7,860 nt of DNA from Acidobacteriota bacterium (lineage in GTDB: Bacteria; Planctomycetota; Phycisphaerae; WQYP01; JAJZKJ01), in NCBI GenBank assembly GCA_021804195.1, contig JAJZKJ010000089.1, positions 1 through 7,860 on the forward strand. Reading direction: 5' to 3'. The notes under the pieces are model-generated. The model searched no databases. It was not told where the DNA came from and saw only the letters and a list, made by a program, of their open reading frames with translations. This document shows, piece after piece, positions 1-6,637 of the stretch (the first letter of the stretch is position 1; every line of letters begins with the position of its first letter). A program made the translations under genes and the position numbers.

Positions 1-19
1 CCGCAATTCTTGTCCAAGG

Positions 20-40
20 CCCATGGGAGAAACCCATGGG
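20..40. repeat. Tandem 13-bp repeat that can fold as a hairpin
   Basis: A 13-bp unit, CCCATGGGAGAAA, occurs twice in exact tandem at 20-32 and 33-45. CCCATGGG is its own reverse complement, so the two copies (20-27 and 33-40) can also pair with each other as a perfect 8-bp stem around a 5-base AGAAA loop. On the minus strand this lies about 75 nt past the pyrC stop codon. No T run follows it on that strand, so on its own it is not a standard intrinsic terminator. The gene on its left side is outside the window. Confidence 0.6.
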
Positions 41-67
41 AGAAAATAGCGGGCCCGCTATCTTCTC
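40..67 (-). terminator. Long palindrome, possible terminator of pyrC
   Basis: Positions 46-61 are a perfect 16-bp palindrome (ATAGCGGG joined to CCCGCTAT). After one mismatch (45 against 62) pairing resumes from 44/63 out to 40/67, giving a 28-bp dyad with 13 of 14 pairs matched. Read in the pyrC direction, the core stem begins about 50 nt after the stop codon and is followed directly by TTTCTCCC, a short pyrimidine-rich tail. That resembles an imperfect intrinsic terminator. It could also be a protein-binding palindrome. It overlaps the neighbouring 13-bp tandem repeat by a few bases. Confidence 0.45.
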
Positions 68-113
68 ACACAGGCTCTGGGGAGCGTTACGGCTACGGAC
101 GCCATTTCTGAAG

Positions 114-1466
114 TTATCTTTCTTTGTCTGAACTCCGGCCGGGCGGAGCAGGGATTTCCACAGTTTCTTTCCCGGCGGGACGCTGGTAGACCACCCGGCC
201 CGCACGGATGCTGTAACGCACGGCGCCTTTGACGATCCGTCCGGCAAAGGGAGTGTTGCGCCCTTTGGAGTGGAACTTTTGCGGATCCACACGCCAGCGC
301 AACTCGGAATCAAATACCACCACGTCGCCGCGCAAGCCGGGGGAAAGCGAACCGCGGTCGCCGAGGCGCAAAATTCGGGCGGGATTGGCGGTCATTTTTC
401 GAATTAACTCCAACCAGGTGAGGCGGCCGGAATGAACCAGCGCTTCGGCATAGAGTGGCAGAGCCGTCTCCAGACCCACGACGCCAAAAGGGGCCTTGTC
501 AAATTCGAGTTCCTTTTCCTCACGGGTGTGCGGGGCGTGATCGGTGGCCAGGCAGTCGATGGTCCCATCGACCACACCTCCGACGCAGGCCAGCACGTCA
601 GCGGCGCCGCGGAGGGGTGGATTTACCTTGAAATTGCTGTCATAGGAACCACAGGATTCGTCAGTCAACAGCAGATGATGAGGGGTTACTTCGGAGGTTA
701 CCCGGTGACCGCTTTTTTTGGCCTGGCGGACCAGCTCCACAGCCCCGGCGGTGCTGATGTGCTGGACGTGGTAGCGCGCGTTGATGCGGCGGTTGAGCAG
801 GAGATCGCGGGCGATCATCAGTTCCTCGGCCACCGGCGCCGCGCCGCCCAGTCCCAGCCGCAGGGCAATGGCCCCGGCGTTCATCACACCGCCGGAAAGC
901 GCCGGTTCTTCGCAATGCTGGCTTAACAGGCCGTCAAACATTTTGACGTATTGGAGCGCTTTGAGCATAACCGCGGCGGAACCGACGCCCGCGCCGTCAT
1001 CGCTAAAGCCGATGGCGCCGGCTTCGGACATGAGCATCAGCTCGGCGAGTTCGCGGCCTTCGCGGGCCTTGGTGATCGCGCCGAAGGGCAACACGTCACA
1101 AAGATTCGCCCGCGCCGCCTGGGTGAGAACAAATTCCACCTGGGCGTCGCTGTCGATGGCGGGCGTGGTGTTGGGCATGCAGCAGACGCTGGTGAACCCT
1201 CCGGCGGCGGCGGCGGCCGAGCCGGAGGCGATGGTTTCCTTCTGTTCCTGGCCCGGCTCGCGGAAGTGCACGTGCATGTCGATCAGGCCGGGCGCCACGT
1301 AGCCGCCGGCGGCGTCGAGGATCGTCGCCGCGGGCGCCTGCGCGCGTAAACCGGGGCCTCTGGCGGCGATCCGCCCGTCCTCAATGAGCAAATCGACGGA
1401 TTCCGGCCGCTCCCGCGCAGGGTCCAGAAGGGTGCCGTTGATCAGCAGTAGTTGGGCCGGGTTCAT
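114..1466 (-). CDS. pyrC: Dihydroorotase, class I
   Basis: Zinc amidohydrolase that interconverts N-carbamoyl-L-aspartate and dihydroorotate, the third step of de novo pyrimidine synthesis, in the cytoplasm. From the chosen start it has 450 residues, a little over the usual 425-430 of the family. Visible motifs: DMHVHFREPG at 63-72 with metal ligands H65 and H67, MPNT at 97-100, FSDDG at 154-158 (the class I bridging aspartate D156), QHCEE with H184, HVQHIS with H236, KVNPPLR at 280-286, and ATDHAPH with catalytic D309. All expected active-site residues are present. The reading frame runs open 77 codons further upstream to 1697, but that stretch overlaps the divergent gene and has no family similarity; MNPAQLLLING is a normal amidohydrolase beginning. 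No Shine-Dalgarno sequence precedes 1466, and a TATACT box lies only 7 nt away, so the message may be leaderless. pyrB, often adjacent, is not here. Family assignment is firm. Confidence 0.95.
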   Translation of the reverse strand: MNPAQLLLINGTLLDPARERPESVDLLIEDGRIAARGPGLRAQAPAATILDAAGGYVAPGLIDMHVHFREPGQEQKETIASGSAAAAAGGFTSVCCMPNTTPAIDSDAQVEFVLTQAARANLCDVLPFGAITKAREGRELAELMLMSEAGAIGFSDDGAGVGSAAVMLKALQYVKMFDGLLSQHCEEPALSGGVMNAGAIALRLGLGGAAPVAEELMIARDLLLNRRINARYHVQHISTAGAVELVRQAKKSGHRVTSEVTPHHLLLTDESCGSYDSNFKVNPPLRGAADVLACVGGVVDGTIDCLATDHAPHTREEKELEFDKAPFGVVGLETALPLYAEALVHSGRLTWLELIRKMTANPARILRLGDRGSLSPGLRGDVVVFDSELRWRVDPQKFHSKGRNTPFAGRIVKGAVRYSIRAGRVVYQRPAGKETVEIPAPPGRSSDKER

Positions 1467-1599
1467 GGCTATAAGTATAAACGCCGTGTGGGCCGACGGC
1501 GAGGGCGCGTGCCGCGCATTGTGCGTGGAGCCGTCGTCCTCGGGGGTTATACTCCGCATCGTCTTTATGGAGAAAGTTTCCCAGCGGGAGCGATATTTC
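1467..1599. promoter_or_regulatory. Divergent promoter region of pyrC and the thiO-like gene
   Basis: This spacer holds one TATACT box per direction: 1479-1474 on the minus strand, 7 nt from the pyrC ATG, and 1548-1553 on the plus strand, 46 nt before the preferred thiO-like ATG. Between them lies an inverted repeat, CGACGGC at 1494-1500 and GCCGTCG at 1530-1536. Its centre (1515) nearly coincides with the midpoint of the two boxes (about 1513.5). Neither box has a convincing -35 element at 17 bp. No thiamine-pyrophosphate riboswitch motif is recognisable in the thiO leader. The boxes are read directly; promoter and operator function are inferred. Confidence 0.45.
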
Positions 1600-2724
1600 A
1601 TGGGCGAGGCGAATCCGGACGTACTGATCGTTGGGGGAGGAGTCATGGGACTGGCCTGCGCCTGGCGTCTGGCGCAGCGCGGCTTGCGAACGACCATTCT
1701 GGAGGAAAACCGCTGCGGCCACGGCGCCAGTCGGGCCGCCTTGGGCGCGCTCTGGCCGTCGCCTCTGGCGAACGCCGGCCCGCTCCAGAATCTACAGCGG
1801 GCCAGTCTCTGGAATTTCGAGCCTTTCGTGCGGGAACTGCGGAGCGTATCCGGACTTGCGGTGGACTATCGGCGTCACGGCAAGCTGGAATTTCTCAACT
1901 CGCCCCGGGCCCTGGAAAACGCGCGGCGCCATGTCGTCGCCGCAATCGCCGGCTGGCCCGCTCTGGATTCCGGACAGGTGATGGAAATATTGAATCGCGA
2001 TCAGGTGCTGGCCATTGAGCCGCGTCTGAACGTCGCGCCCCATGGCGCGCAGTTCTGCCGTTGGTCTGCGCAAGTGGAAGTGGAACAGATCCTTGCGGCG
2101 CTGGTCGCGGCCTGCCGGTTGGCCGGTGTGACCATCCGTGAGGGAAGCCACGTCGATCAAATTGAGATAGCGAACGACCGGGCGTGCGGCGCGCGGATGG
2201 GGCTGGAGCGACTTGCGGCCGGAAAAGTTCTTTTGTGCGCCGGCGTGGGAACGCGCTTGCCGGATTTATCGCACACCGCCGAACATCCCATCGTTCCCGT
2301 CAAAGGTCAGGCGCTGCTGCTGCGCGCCGCCGGGGGCTTGATCGGCCACATTGTCAAAAACGGTCCGATTTTTCTGGTTCCCTGGCCCGATGGCCGCATT
2401 CTGGTTGGTTCCACTACCGAACCCGAAGCCGGATTCGACACCACCAACACCGCCGCCGGCGTGCAAACGCTTCTACACGGAGCCGTGGAAATATGCCCCG
2501 AACTTAAAACCGCTGCGCTGGAGCGCATCTGGGCCGGTTTACGCCCGTCCGGGCCGGGCCATCGGCCGCTGATGGGCCGCGTGGGCAGAGTGGAAAATCT
2601 TTTTATCTGCGCCGGACATTACAAGATCGGTATCGGCATGGCCCCGTTGGCGGCCGAGTTGATGGCGGATCTGATCCTCACCGGGAAAACTCCATACGAC
2701 ATCAGCGAATTTGCTCCGACTTGA
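1600..2724 (+). CDS. thiO: FAD-dependent glycine/D-amino acid oxidase, ThiO/DadA family
   Basis: Flavoprotein amine oxidase of the DAO superfamily. ThiO oxidises glycine to the imine needed for the thiazole of thiamine; relatives oxidise sarcosine or D-amino acids. The 374 residues match the usual length. Visible: the Rossmann dinucleotide fold VLIVGGGVMG at 8-17, the acidic residues E35/E36 ending the second strand, VPVKGQ at 232-237, GRILVGST at 265-272, WAGLRP at 311-316 whose R315 is the likely carboxylate-binding arginine, and the C-terminal FAD motif GHYKIGIGMAP at 339-349. ThiO proteins usually have GH[FY]R there, so K342 is unusual. The ATG at 1600 is preferred because GGGAG lies 9 nt before it; an ATG at 1567 would add 11 residues and lies only 13 nt after the -10 box. 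No other thi gene is adjacent, so the exact substrate is uncertain. The gene is divergent from pyrC and convergent with glnN. Confidence 0.8.
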   Translation: MGEANPDVLIVGGGVMGLACAWRLAQRGLRTTILEENRCGHGASRAALGALWPSPLANAGPLQNLQRASLWNFEPFVRELRSVSGLAVDYRRHGKLEFLNSPRALENARRHVVAAIAGWPALDSGQVMEILNRDQVLAIEPRLNVAPHGAQFCRWSAQVEVEQILAALVAACRLAGVTIREGSHVDQIEIANDRACGARMGLERLAAGKVLLCAGVGTRLPDLSHTAEHPIVPVKGQALLLRAAGGLIGHIVKNGPIFLVPWPDGRILVGSTTEPEAGFDTTNTAAGVQTLLHGAVEICPELKTAALERIWAGLRPSGPGHRPLMGRVGRVENLFICAGHYKIGIGMAPLAAELMADLILTGKTPYDISEFAPT

Positions 2725-2747
2725 TTCGGCATTGCCGATCTCACTTT

Positions 2748-2775
2748 CGGCACGCTGCGGCACGCTGCGGCACGC
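2748..2775. repeat. 10-bp tandem repeat between convergent genes
   Basis: The unit CACGCTGCGG occurs at 2751-2760 and 2761-2770, with CGG before and CACGC after, about 2.8 copies in all. It occupies much of the 66-bp gap between the thiO-like stop (2724) and the glnN stop (2791). A small dyad, TCGGC-ATT-GCCGA, sits at 2726-2738, directly after the thiO-like stop. Neither has a U tract, so no confident terminator can be called for either convergent gene. Confidence 0.6.
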
Positions 2776-2790
2776 CAGAGACAATCCCAA

Positions 2791-4992
2791 TTATTTAATG
2801 AACAACATCTCACGGTACGTCGGCAGCGGCCAAAGATCATCGGACACCATCGTTTCGAGTTTGTCGCCCAGCGTCCGCACCGCGTTCATCGCCGGAATGA
2901 TTTTGTCGCGAGAGTATTTGGCGTGGGCCAGTGTATCGCCGGCGGCGTGGTGCTCGGCTATTTTCACCAGTTCGGCATTTTTCTTCTGCAGGTCGCTGAT
3001 GGCGCCGGAAAGCTCCAGCAAGAAAGCCTCCTGTTCGCTCATGGTCTTGGCGGATATGCCCGCCGCCTTGGCCGCGGTGATGGACGACGCCACTTCCTGC
3101 TGGTACTTGATCGCCGCCGGCTGAATGATTGTCCGCGCGATCAGGGCCGTCATCTGGGCTTCGATTCCGACGGTCTTGATGTAGTTTTCGAGGTAGATTT
3201 CGTACCGGCTGTGAAGTTCCTTCGCGTTGAGCACCTTGTATTTGGTGAACAGATCGAGAGACGGTTTCCCGATCAGGTGCGGCACGGCGTCGACGGTGGT
3301 CTTGAGGTTCGGCAAGCCGCGTTTCTCAGCTTCCTTGTACCACTCCGGAACGTAGTTGTCGCCGTTGTAGATGACCCGCTTGTTTTCCTTGATGATGGAG
3401 GCCAGCACGGCCTGGATGGACTTGATGAAGTCCTTGCCGGCCTTTTTGTCGGCTTCCAACCGGGTGGCAATATAATCCAGAGACTCCGCCACAATGGTGT
3501 TGAGAACGGTGTTGGGGCCGGCGATGGATTGACCGCCGCCGACGGCGCGGAACTCGAACTTGCTGCCGGTGAAGGCGAAGGGAGAAGTGCGGTTGCGATC
3601 GCTCGCGTCGCGCGGCAGGCGGGGCAGAACCGTCACGCCAACTTCCATGTGGCCGCCGGCCTTGGCGCTCTTGGCGCCGCCGGCTTCAATCTGATCCATG
3701 ATATCCTGGAGCTGCTCGCCCAGGTAAATGGAAATAATGGCGGGCGGCGCTTCCTGGGCGCCCAGGCGGTGGTCGTTACCGGCGAAGGCGACCGCCACCC
3801 GCAGCAGTTCGGCGTACTTGTTGACCGCGCGAATGACCGCAACGCAGAACACCAGGAACTGCGCATTATCGTGTGGTGTGTCGCCGGGGCTTAGCAGGTT
3901 CTCACCGGAGTCGGTGGCCATTGACCAGTTGTTGTGCTTACCCGATCCGTTGACGCCGGCGAATGGCTTTTCGTGCAGCAGGCATGCCATTCCATATTTT
4001 TCAGCCACGCGGCGCAGGGTTTCCATGGTGAGCATCTGGTGGTCGTGGGCCAGGTTGGAATTTTCGAAAAGCGGGGCGATTTCATACTGGGCCGGCGCCA
4101 CTTCGTTATGGCGGGTTTTCACGGGCACCGCCAGCTTGTAAAGCTCCTGCTCTGCTTCCAGCATGCACGCGAGCACGCGCTCGGGAATATTGCCGAAATA
4201 ATGATCTTCCATCTCCTGGCCCTTCGGCGGCTTGGTGCCAAAGAGGGTGCGGCCGCAGTTGATCAAATCGGGTCGGGCATAATAGAAGTTGCGATCGATC
4301 AGGAAATACTCCTGCTCGGAACCGACGGTGGTGAACACCTTGGTGGCGGTGGTATTGCCGAACAACCGGAGCACCCGCAGAGCCTGTTTGGACAGCGCCT
4401 CCATGGAACGAAGCAGGGGGGTTTTTTTGTCCAGCGCCTCGCCGGTCCAGGAAACGAAAGCCGTCGGAATCACCAGAATGGTTCCGTTGGGATTTTCCAG
4501 AATGTATGCGGGTGATGTGGGATCCCAGGCGGTGTAGCCGCGGGCTTCGAATGTGGCCCGCAGACCGCCGGAGGGAAACGACGAAGCATCCGGCTCGCCC
4601 TTGACCAGTTCCTTTCCCGAAAATTCCAGGATGCCGCCGCCGCCTTCCACCGGCGAAAGAAAGCTGTCATGCTTTTCCGCCGTCAGGCCGGTCATTGGAT
4701 AGAACAGGTGGGTGTAGTGTGTGGCGCCCTTTTCCACGGCCCAGTCGCGCATGGCGGAGGCGACGGAATCGGCGATGGAAAGATCCAGCGGAGCACCCTT
4801 CTTAACCGTCTCCTGGAGTTTCTTGAAAACGGCCTTGGGTAAGCGCTGCCGTTGCACGTCTTCATTGAAAACATTCTTGGCGAACACGTCTTTGACGGGT
4901 GTTTCCTTGAAGTTTACACGAGGGGGAACGCTGCGAAAGTTGGTCAGTGCCGCGATGGCGGCGCGACGAGCGGTGGATGCGCCCATAATCAT
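2791..4992 (-). CDS. glnN: Glutamine synthetase, type III
   Basis: ATP-dependent ligation of ammonia to glutamate, cytoplasmic, as a large oligomer. The 733 residues match the GSIII class (about 700-730) and not GSI or GSII. Numbered from the ATG at 4992: a GSIII-type N-terminus with [18 protein letters not shown] near 94-111; metal/glutamate motif [10 protein letters not shown] at 224-233; [14 protein letters not shown] near 294-307; the ATP-binding signature [16 protein letters not shown] at 342-357; [14 protein letters not shown] at 406-419; RNRTSPFAF from 466; then the long GSIII C-terminal helical region. All hallmark residues look intact. AGGAG at 5001-4997 lies 4 nt before ATG 4992 and 10 nt before ATG 4986 (731 aa), so either may be used; the frame stays open to 5037 but that lies upstream of the Shine-Dalgarno. 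A run of seven A then six C occurs in the coding strand at 4428-4416. The gene is monocistronic by spacing. Confidence 0.95.
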   Translation of the reverse strand: MIMGASTARRAAIAALTNFRSVPPRVNFKETPVKDVFAKNVFNEDVQRQRLPKAVFKKLQETVKKGAPLDLSIADSVASAMRDWAVEKGATHYTHLFYPMTGLTAEKHDSFLSPVEGGGGILEFSGKELVKGEPDASSFPSGGLRATFEARGYTAWDPTSPAYILENPNGTILVIPTAFVSWTGEALDKKTPLLRSMEALSKQALRVLRLFGNTTATKVFTTVGSEQEYFLIDRNFYYARPDLINCGRTLFGTKPPKGQEMEDHYFGNIPERVLACMLEAEQELYKLAVPVKTRHNEVAPAQYEIAPLFENSNLAHDHQMLTMETLRRVAEKYGMACLLHEKPFAGVNGSGKHNNWSMATDSGENLLSPGDTPHDNAQFLVFCVAVIRAVNKYAELLRVAVAFAGNDHRLGAQEAPPAIISIYLGEQLQDIMDQIEAGGAKSAKAGGHMEVGVTVLPRLPRDASDRNRTSPFAFTGSKFEFRAVGGGQSIAGPNTVLNTIVAESLDYIATRLEADKKAGKDFIKSIQAVLASIIKENKRVIYNGDNYVPEWYKEAEKRGLPNLKTTVDAVPHLIGKPSLDLFTKYKVLNAKELHSRYEIYLENYIKTVGIEAQMTALIARTIIQPAAIKYQQEVASSITAAKAAGISAKTMSEQEAFLLELSGAISDLQKKNAELVKIAEHHAAGDTLAHAKYSRDKIIPAMNAVRTLGDKLETMVSDDLWPLPTYREMLFIK

Positions 4993-5073
4993 AAGACTCC
5001 TGTATAAAAAACTGTTTCGATCATTCGGTCCATTCACAAACCGCGCTCTTGAGTCCGGGTAACAAAGGCAATG

Positions 5074-5102
5074 ATTTTAACGACAGCACGATCTTTGAGC
5101 AA
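5074..5102 (-). promoter_or_regulatory. glnN: Candidate sigma-70 promoter of glnN
   Basis: On the minus strand TTGCTC (5102-5097) is followed after 17 nt by TAAAAT (5079-5074), matching the usual -35/-10 spacing with partial consensus in each box. It would give a leader of about 75 nt that includes the AGGAG ribosome-binding site. The -35 lies within an 11-bp direct repeat and directly follows the phased A tracts. A second box, TATACA at 5006-5001, is only 8 nt from the ATG and would place the start of transcription after the Shine-Dalgarno, so it is less likely. No sigma-54 -24/-12 pair was recognised. Confidence 0.35.
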
Positions 5103-5165
5103 ATTACCCTCTTTTTACCCTCTTTTTACCCTCTTTTTTGCTTACCCTCTTTGCTTGAGCAAATT
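5095..5165. repeat. Iterated A/T-tract array flanked by 11-bp direct repeats
   Basis: On the plus strand the unit ACCCTCTTTTT occurs at 5106-5116 and 5117-5127, then in longer or shorter forms at 5128-5143 and 5144-5156, making four ACCCTCTTT cores. The T tracts start at 5112, 5123 and 5134, an exact 11-bp period, with a weaker fourth at 5150. The array is bracketed by two copies of TTGAGCAAATT at 5095-5105 and 5155-5165, exactly 60 bp apart. Phased A/T tracts of this kind are known to bend DNA. Its place just upstream of the candidate glnN -35 suggests a regulatory role, which is inference. Confidence 0.65.
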
Positions 5166-5272
5166 GTGTGCCGTGGCGATTCGTTAATGGATACCGTCCA
5201 TTTCCTGCCTATCTCATAAGCGAGTCCTAAGACAACCTGATGGCGATGCGTATTTATCATGCAGCCCCTGCG

Positions 5273-5290
5273 CCCAAACGTGAGTTTGGG
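5273..5290. other. Hairpin-forming inverted repeat
   Basis: CCCAAAC at 5273-5279 and GTTTGGG at 5284-5290 form a perfect 7-bp stem with a GTGA loop on the plus strand, which reads as a TCAC loop in the direction of the ybbR-like gene and glnN. It lies about 120 nt past the stop of the ybbR-like gene. No T run follows on either strand, so it is recorded as a structured element and not as a terminator. Confidence 0.4.
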
Positions 5291-5320
5291 GTAAGGAATC
5301 GGTACAAGAGTTCCCGGTTC

Positions 5321-5350
5321 GCCGCCTTGGCGGCAACATTTATGTTGCCG
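5321..5350 (-). terminator. Overlapping hairpins past the ybbR-like gene, possible terminator
   Basis: CGGCAACAT at 5331-5339 and ATGTTGCCG at 5342-5350 are a perfect 9-bp inverted repeat separated by 2 bases; as a hairpin this is about 8 bp with a 4-base loop. A second inverted repeat, GCCGCC at 5321-5326 with GGCGGC at 5329-5334, shares bases 5331-5334 with it, so the two folds exclude each other. Read in the direction of the ybbR-like gene they begin about 64 nt after its stop. There is no U tract, so termination would have to be factor-assisted or the element has another role. Confidence 0.35.
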
Positions 5351-5392
5351 GCGCCGCGCCTGGCAGAGCACGTGCCGGGGATCGGCCAGCAG
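5348..5392 (-). repeat. Near copy of the 3' end of the ybbR-like gene
   Basis: These 45 bases match 5477-5521, inside the ybbR-like gene, at 42 of 45 positions. The offset is 129 bp, a multiple of three, so the copy lies in the same minus-strand frame as the gene although past its TGA stop. In frame it would read LLADPRHVLCQARRR, against LLAGPRHVLCRVRRR in the gene. It looks like a partial tandem duplication or an older, longer 3' end. Confidence 0.8.
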
Positions 5393-5413
5393 GCCCCCTG
5401 CCGGGGCGGCGCC

Positions 5414-6541
5414 TCATTTGGCGAGCCGCGCCGTCGGCGCGATGGGTTGACTCGCCGCCGGCGCGCCGCGCTGGTTCCGGCGCCGCACCCGGCAGAGCAC
5501 GTGCCGGGGACCGGCCAGCAGCCGCACGCCGCGTGGCAGTTCATAGTCCAGGCGACGCCGCACCCAGCCGGTCGTGGGAATCCAGGAAGAACTTACCGCC
5601 AACAGCGCCGTGACGCGTTGGCGCAAAGGCGCCGCGCCCCCTTTGACCAGAAAACGGCGCAAACGCGCCAGCCGCCGCCGCGATCCCGTGACCGTAATCC
5701 GCAACGTGCCGGGGCGAACGATGATCGAATAACGATCCAACAGCCGGGCCGGACCGCCCACCCATACCGGCACGATGCCGATAAAAAGTTTACCGCGCGG
5801 CTGCGGCGGAATCGTCAGGGTGACCTGCGACGTTGTCGGCGAAACGCCAACCTGCGAACTCGTCGGGCCGGGGTATTGCGCTACAAGCTGCGCCGCGATC
5901 GTGTGCGAACGGTTGGGTGTCAGCGCGCTTAAGTCCCGCAGCGGCCGGGCGATGACCCGCAGTTGACGCACGCCGCCGATGCTTGCCAGCAGACTCCGCG
6001 GCAGCGATATCCGCGCCGTCGCGGGTGAAATCTTCACCGGCACGCCGCGCAAGGCTCGGAAAAGGATCGGTCGCCGCACCGTCACTATTTCATCCACCCG
6101 CAACCGGATCCGCGCGGGCTTGACGGAGATTACGTTGATCCGTCGTTGCCGGAAGTAGGCAAGCGAATTGAAAACCCGCAGCGCATTGAGATAATTGTTC
6201 GCCCCGATCCGCAACCGCCCGGCATGGGGAATCATGTAAACCAAATCGTTGACATCCTGTGGGGTGAACACCGCCCGGCCGTTGCATTGCTCGCGCACGC
6301 GTTGCACGCGGTTGCGCGGGCCTTGAATGGCGATTTGGAATGCGCCATCCTTTGGATTGATTATTCGCACGGTTCGGTTTCCCGGAGCGGCCGGCGACGC
6401 CAGTACCGCTATATGGATGGGCAGATCACTCTCGGTGGAGGTCAGGTGGGAGTCCGCGTAAAGCCACAGCAATACCGTCAACAGAATTGTCAACGGCAAG
6501 ACCTTCAAGCGATCGAGAAAATGGCCGGTTCCGCGAGCCAT
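5414..6541 (-). CDS. YbbR-domain protein, CdaR-like c-di-AMP cyclase regulator
   Basis: Membrane-anchored protein with an extracytoplasmic region; in Firmicutes the YbbR protein CdaR binds and modulates the diadenylate cyclase CdaA. It has 375 residues. Residues 15-29 (LPLTILLTVLLWLYA) form a single N-terminal transmembrane anchor after a short basic stretch, in the position typical of YbbR proteins. The remainder is beta-rich and diverged; VKPARIRLRVDEIVTVRRP at 140-158 resembles the recurring YbbR strand pattern, and two or three such domains are plausible but not countable by eye. The C-terminus, about 345-375, is very basic and looks disordered, and its end is nearly duplicated downstream. 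The start at 6541 has AGGGA 4 nt before it. It lies 97 bp downstream of the cyclase gene on the same strand, and that neighbourhood is the strongest support for its role. Sequence similarity alone gives only moderate certainty. Confidence 0.75.
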   Translation of the reverse strand: MARGTGHFLDRLKVLPLTILLTVLLWLYADSHLTSTESDLPIHIAVLASPAAPGNRTVRIINPKDGAFQIAIQGPRNRVQRVREQCNGRAVFTPQDVNDLVYMIPHAGRLRIGANNYLNALRVFNSLAYFRQRRINVISVKPARIRLRVDEIVTVRRPILFRALRGVPVKISPATARISLPRSLLASIGGVRQLRVIARPLRDLSALTPNRSHTIAAQLVAQYPGPTSSQVGVSPTTSQVTLTIPPQPRGKLFIGIVPVWVGGPARLLDRYSIIVRPGTLRITVTGSRRRLARLRRFLVKGGAAPLRQRVTALLAVSSSWIPTTGWVRRRLDYELPRGVRLLAGPRHVLCRVRRRNQRGAPAASQPIAPTARLAK

Positions 6542-6637
6542 GGATTCCCTTACACCGGCGCGCCGGAGATATTCACCCGCCAGCAGCGGTCGCGGCTTGC
6601 TGCACGCGACGCCATCGCAGACTTTTCCACAACTCCC
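6542..6637 (-). other. Structured cdaA-ybbR intercistronic spacer
   Basis: The spacer carries a perfect 12-bp palindrome, CCGGCGCGCCGG, at 6555-6566, and a weaker stem, GTCGCG at 6589-6594 with CGCGAC at 6605-6610. Both lie after the cyclase stop and before the ribosome-binding site of the ybbR-like gene. They could lower read-through or stabilise one end of a processed message; neither has a U tract. I see no small gene here. Confidence 0.35.

Larger units (their letters stand above)
4993..5413 (-). promoter_or_regulatory. glnN: glnN upstream region, largest non-coding stretch
   Basis: This 421-bp stretch between the end of the ybbR-like gene and glnN holds no gene I can support. Read towards glnN it contains a near copy of the end of the ybbR-like gene (5392-5348), overlapping hairpins (5350-5321), a third hairpin (5290-5273), a small dyad AATGGA-N5-TCCATT (5186-5202), an array of A tracts (5156-5106), a candidate promoter (5102-5074) and AGGAG before glnN. 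I see no tRNA fold and no glnA-type glutamine riboswitch consensus. A GTG-initiated minus frame at 5371-5126 (81 codons) is only the continuation of the duplicated tail followed by repeats. Confidence 0.5.

Noticed and set aside
1467..1697. 77-codon N-terminal extension of dihydroorotase
   Set aside because: It runs into the divergent thiO-like gene, does not resemble the family, and a normal amidohydrolase N-terminus starts at 1466.
2923..3894. Long plus-strand open frame (323 codons) opposite glnN
   Set aside because: It is antisense to an intact, fully conserved glutamine synthetase and has no recognisable domain; long antisense frames are common in GC-rich genes.
5095..5165. Repeats flanking the A-tract array as a CRISPR array or attachment site
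   Set aside because: Only two 11-bp copies are present, with repetitive DNA between them and no integrase or cas gene.
5311..5340. GGTTCGCC with flanking stems, at first resembling a tRNA T arm
   Set aside because: The T-loop consensus is not met, and no acceptor, D or anticodon arms can be placed around it.
5126..5371. Minus-strand GTG-initiated frame of 81 codons between the ybbR-like gene and glnN
   Set aside because: It is the in-frame continuation of the duplicated gene tail, then hairpins and the A-tract repeats; no ribosome-binding site or family similarity.
5240..5932. Plus-strand open frame (230 codons) rich in arginine and proline
   Set aside because: It overlaps the 3' end of the ybbR-like gene in antisense and its composition reflects only GC-rich codons.
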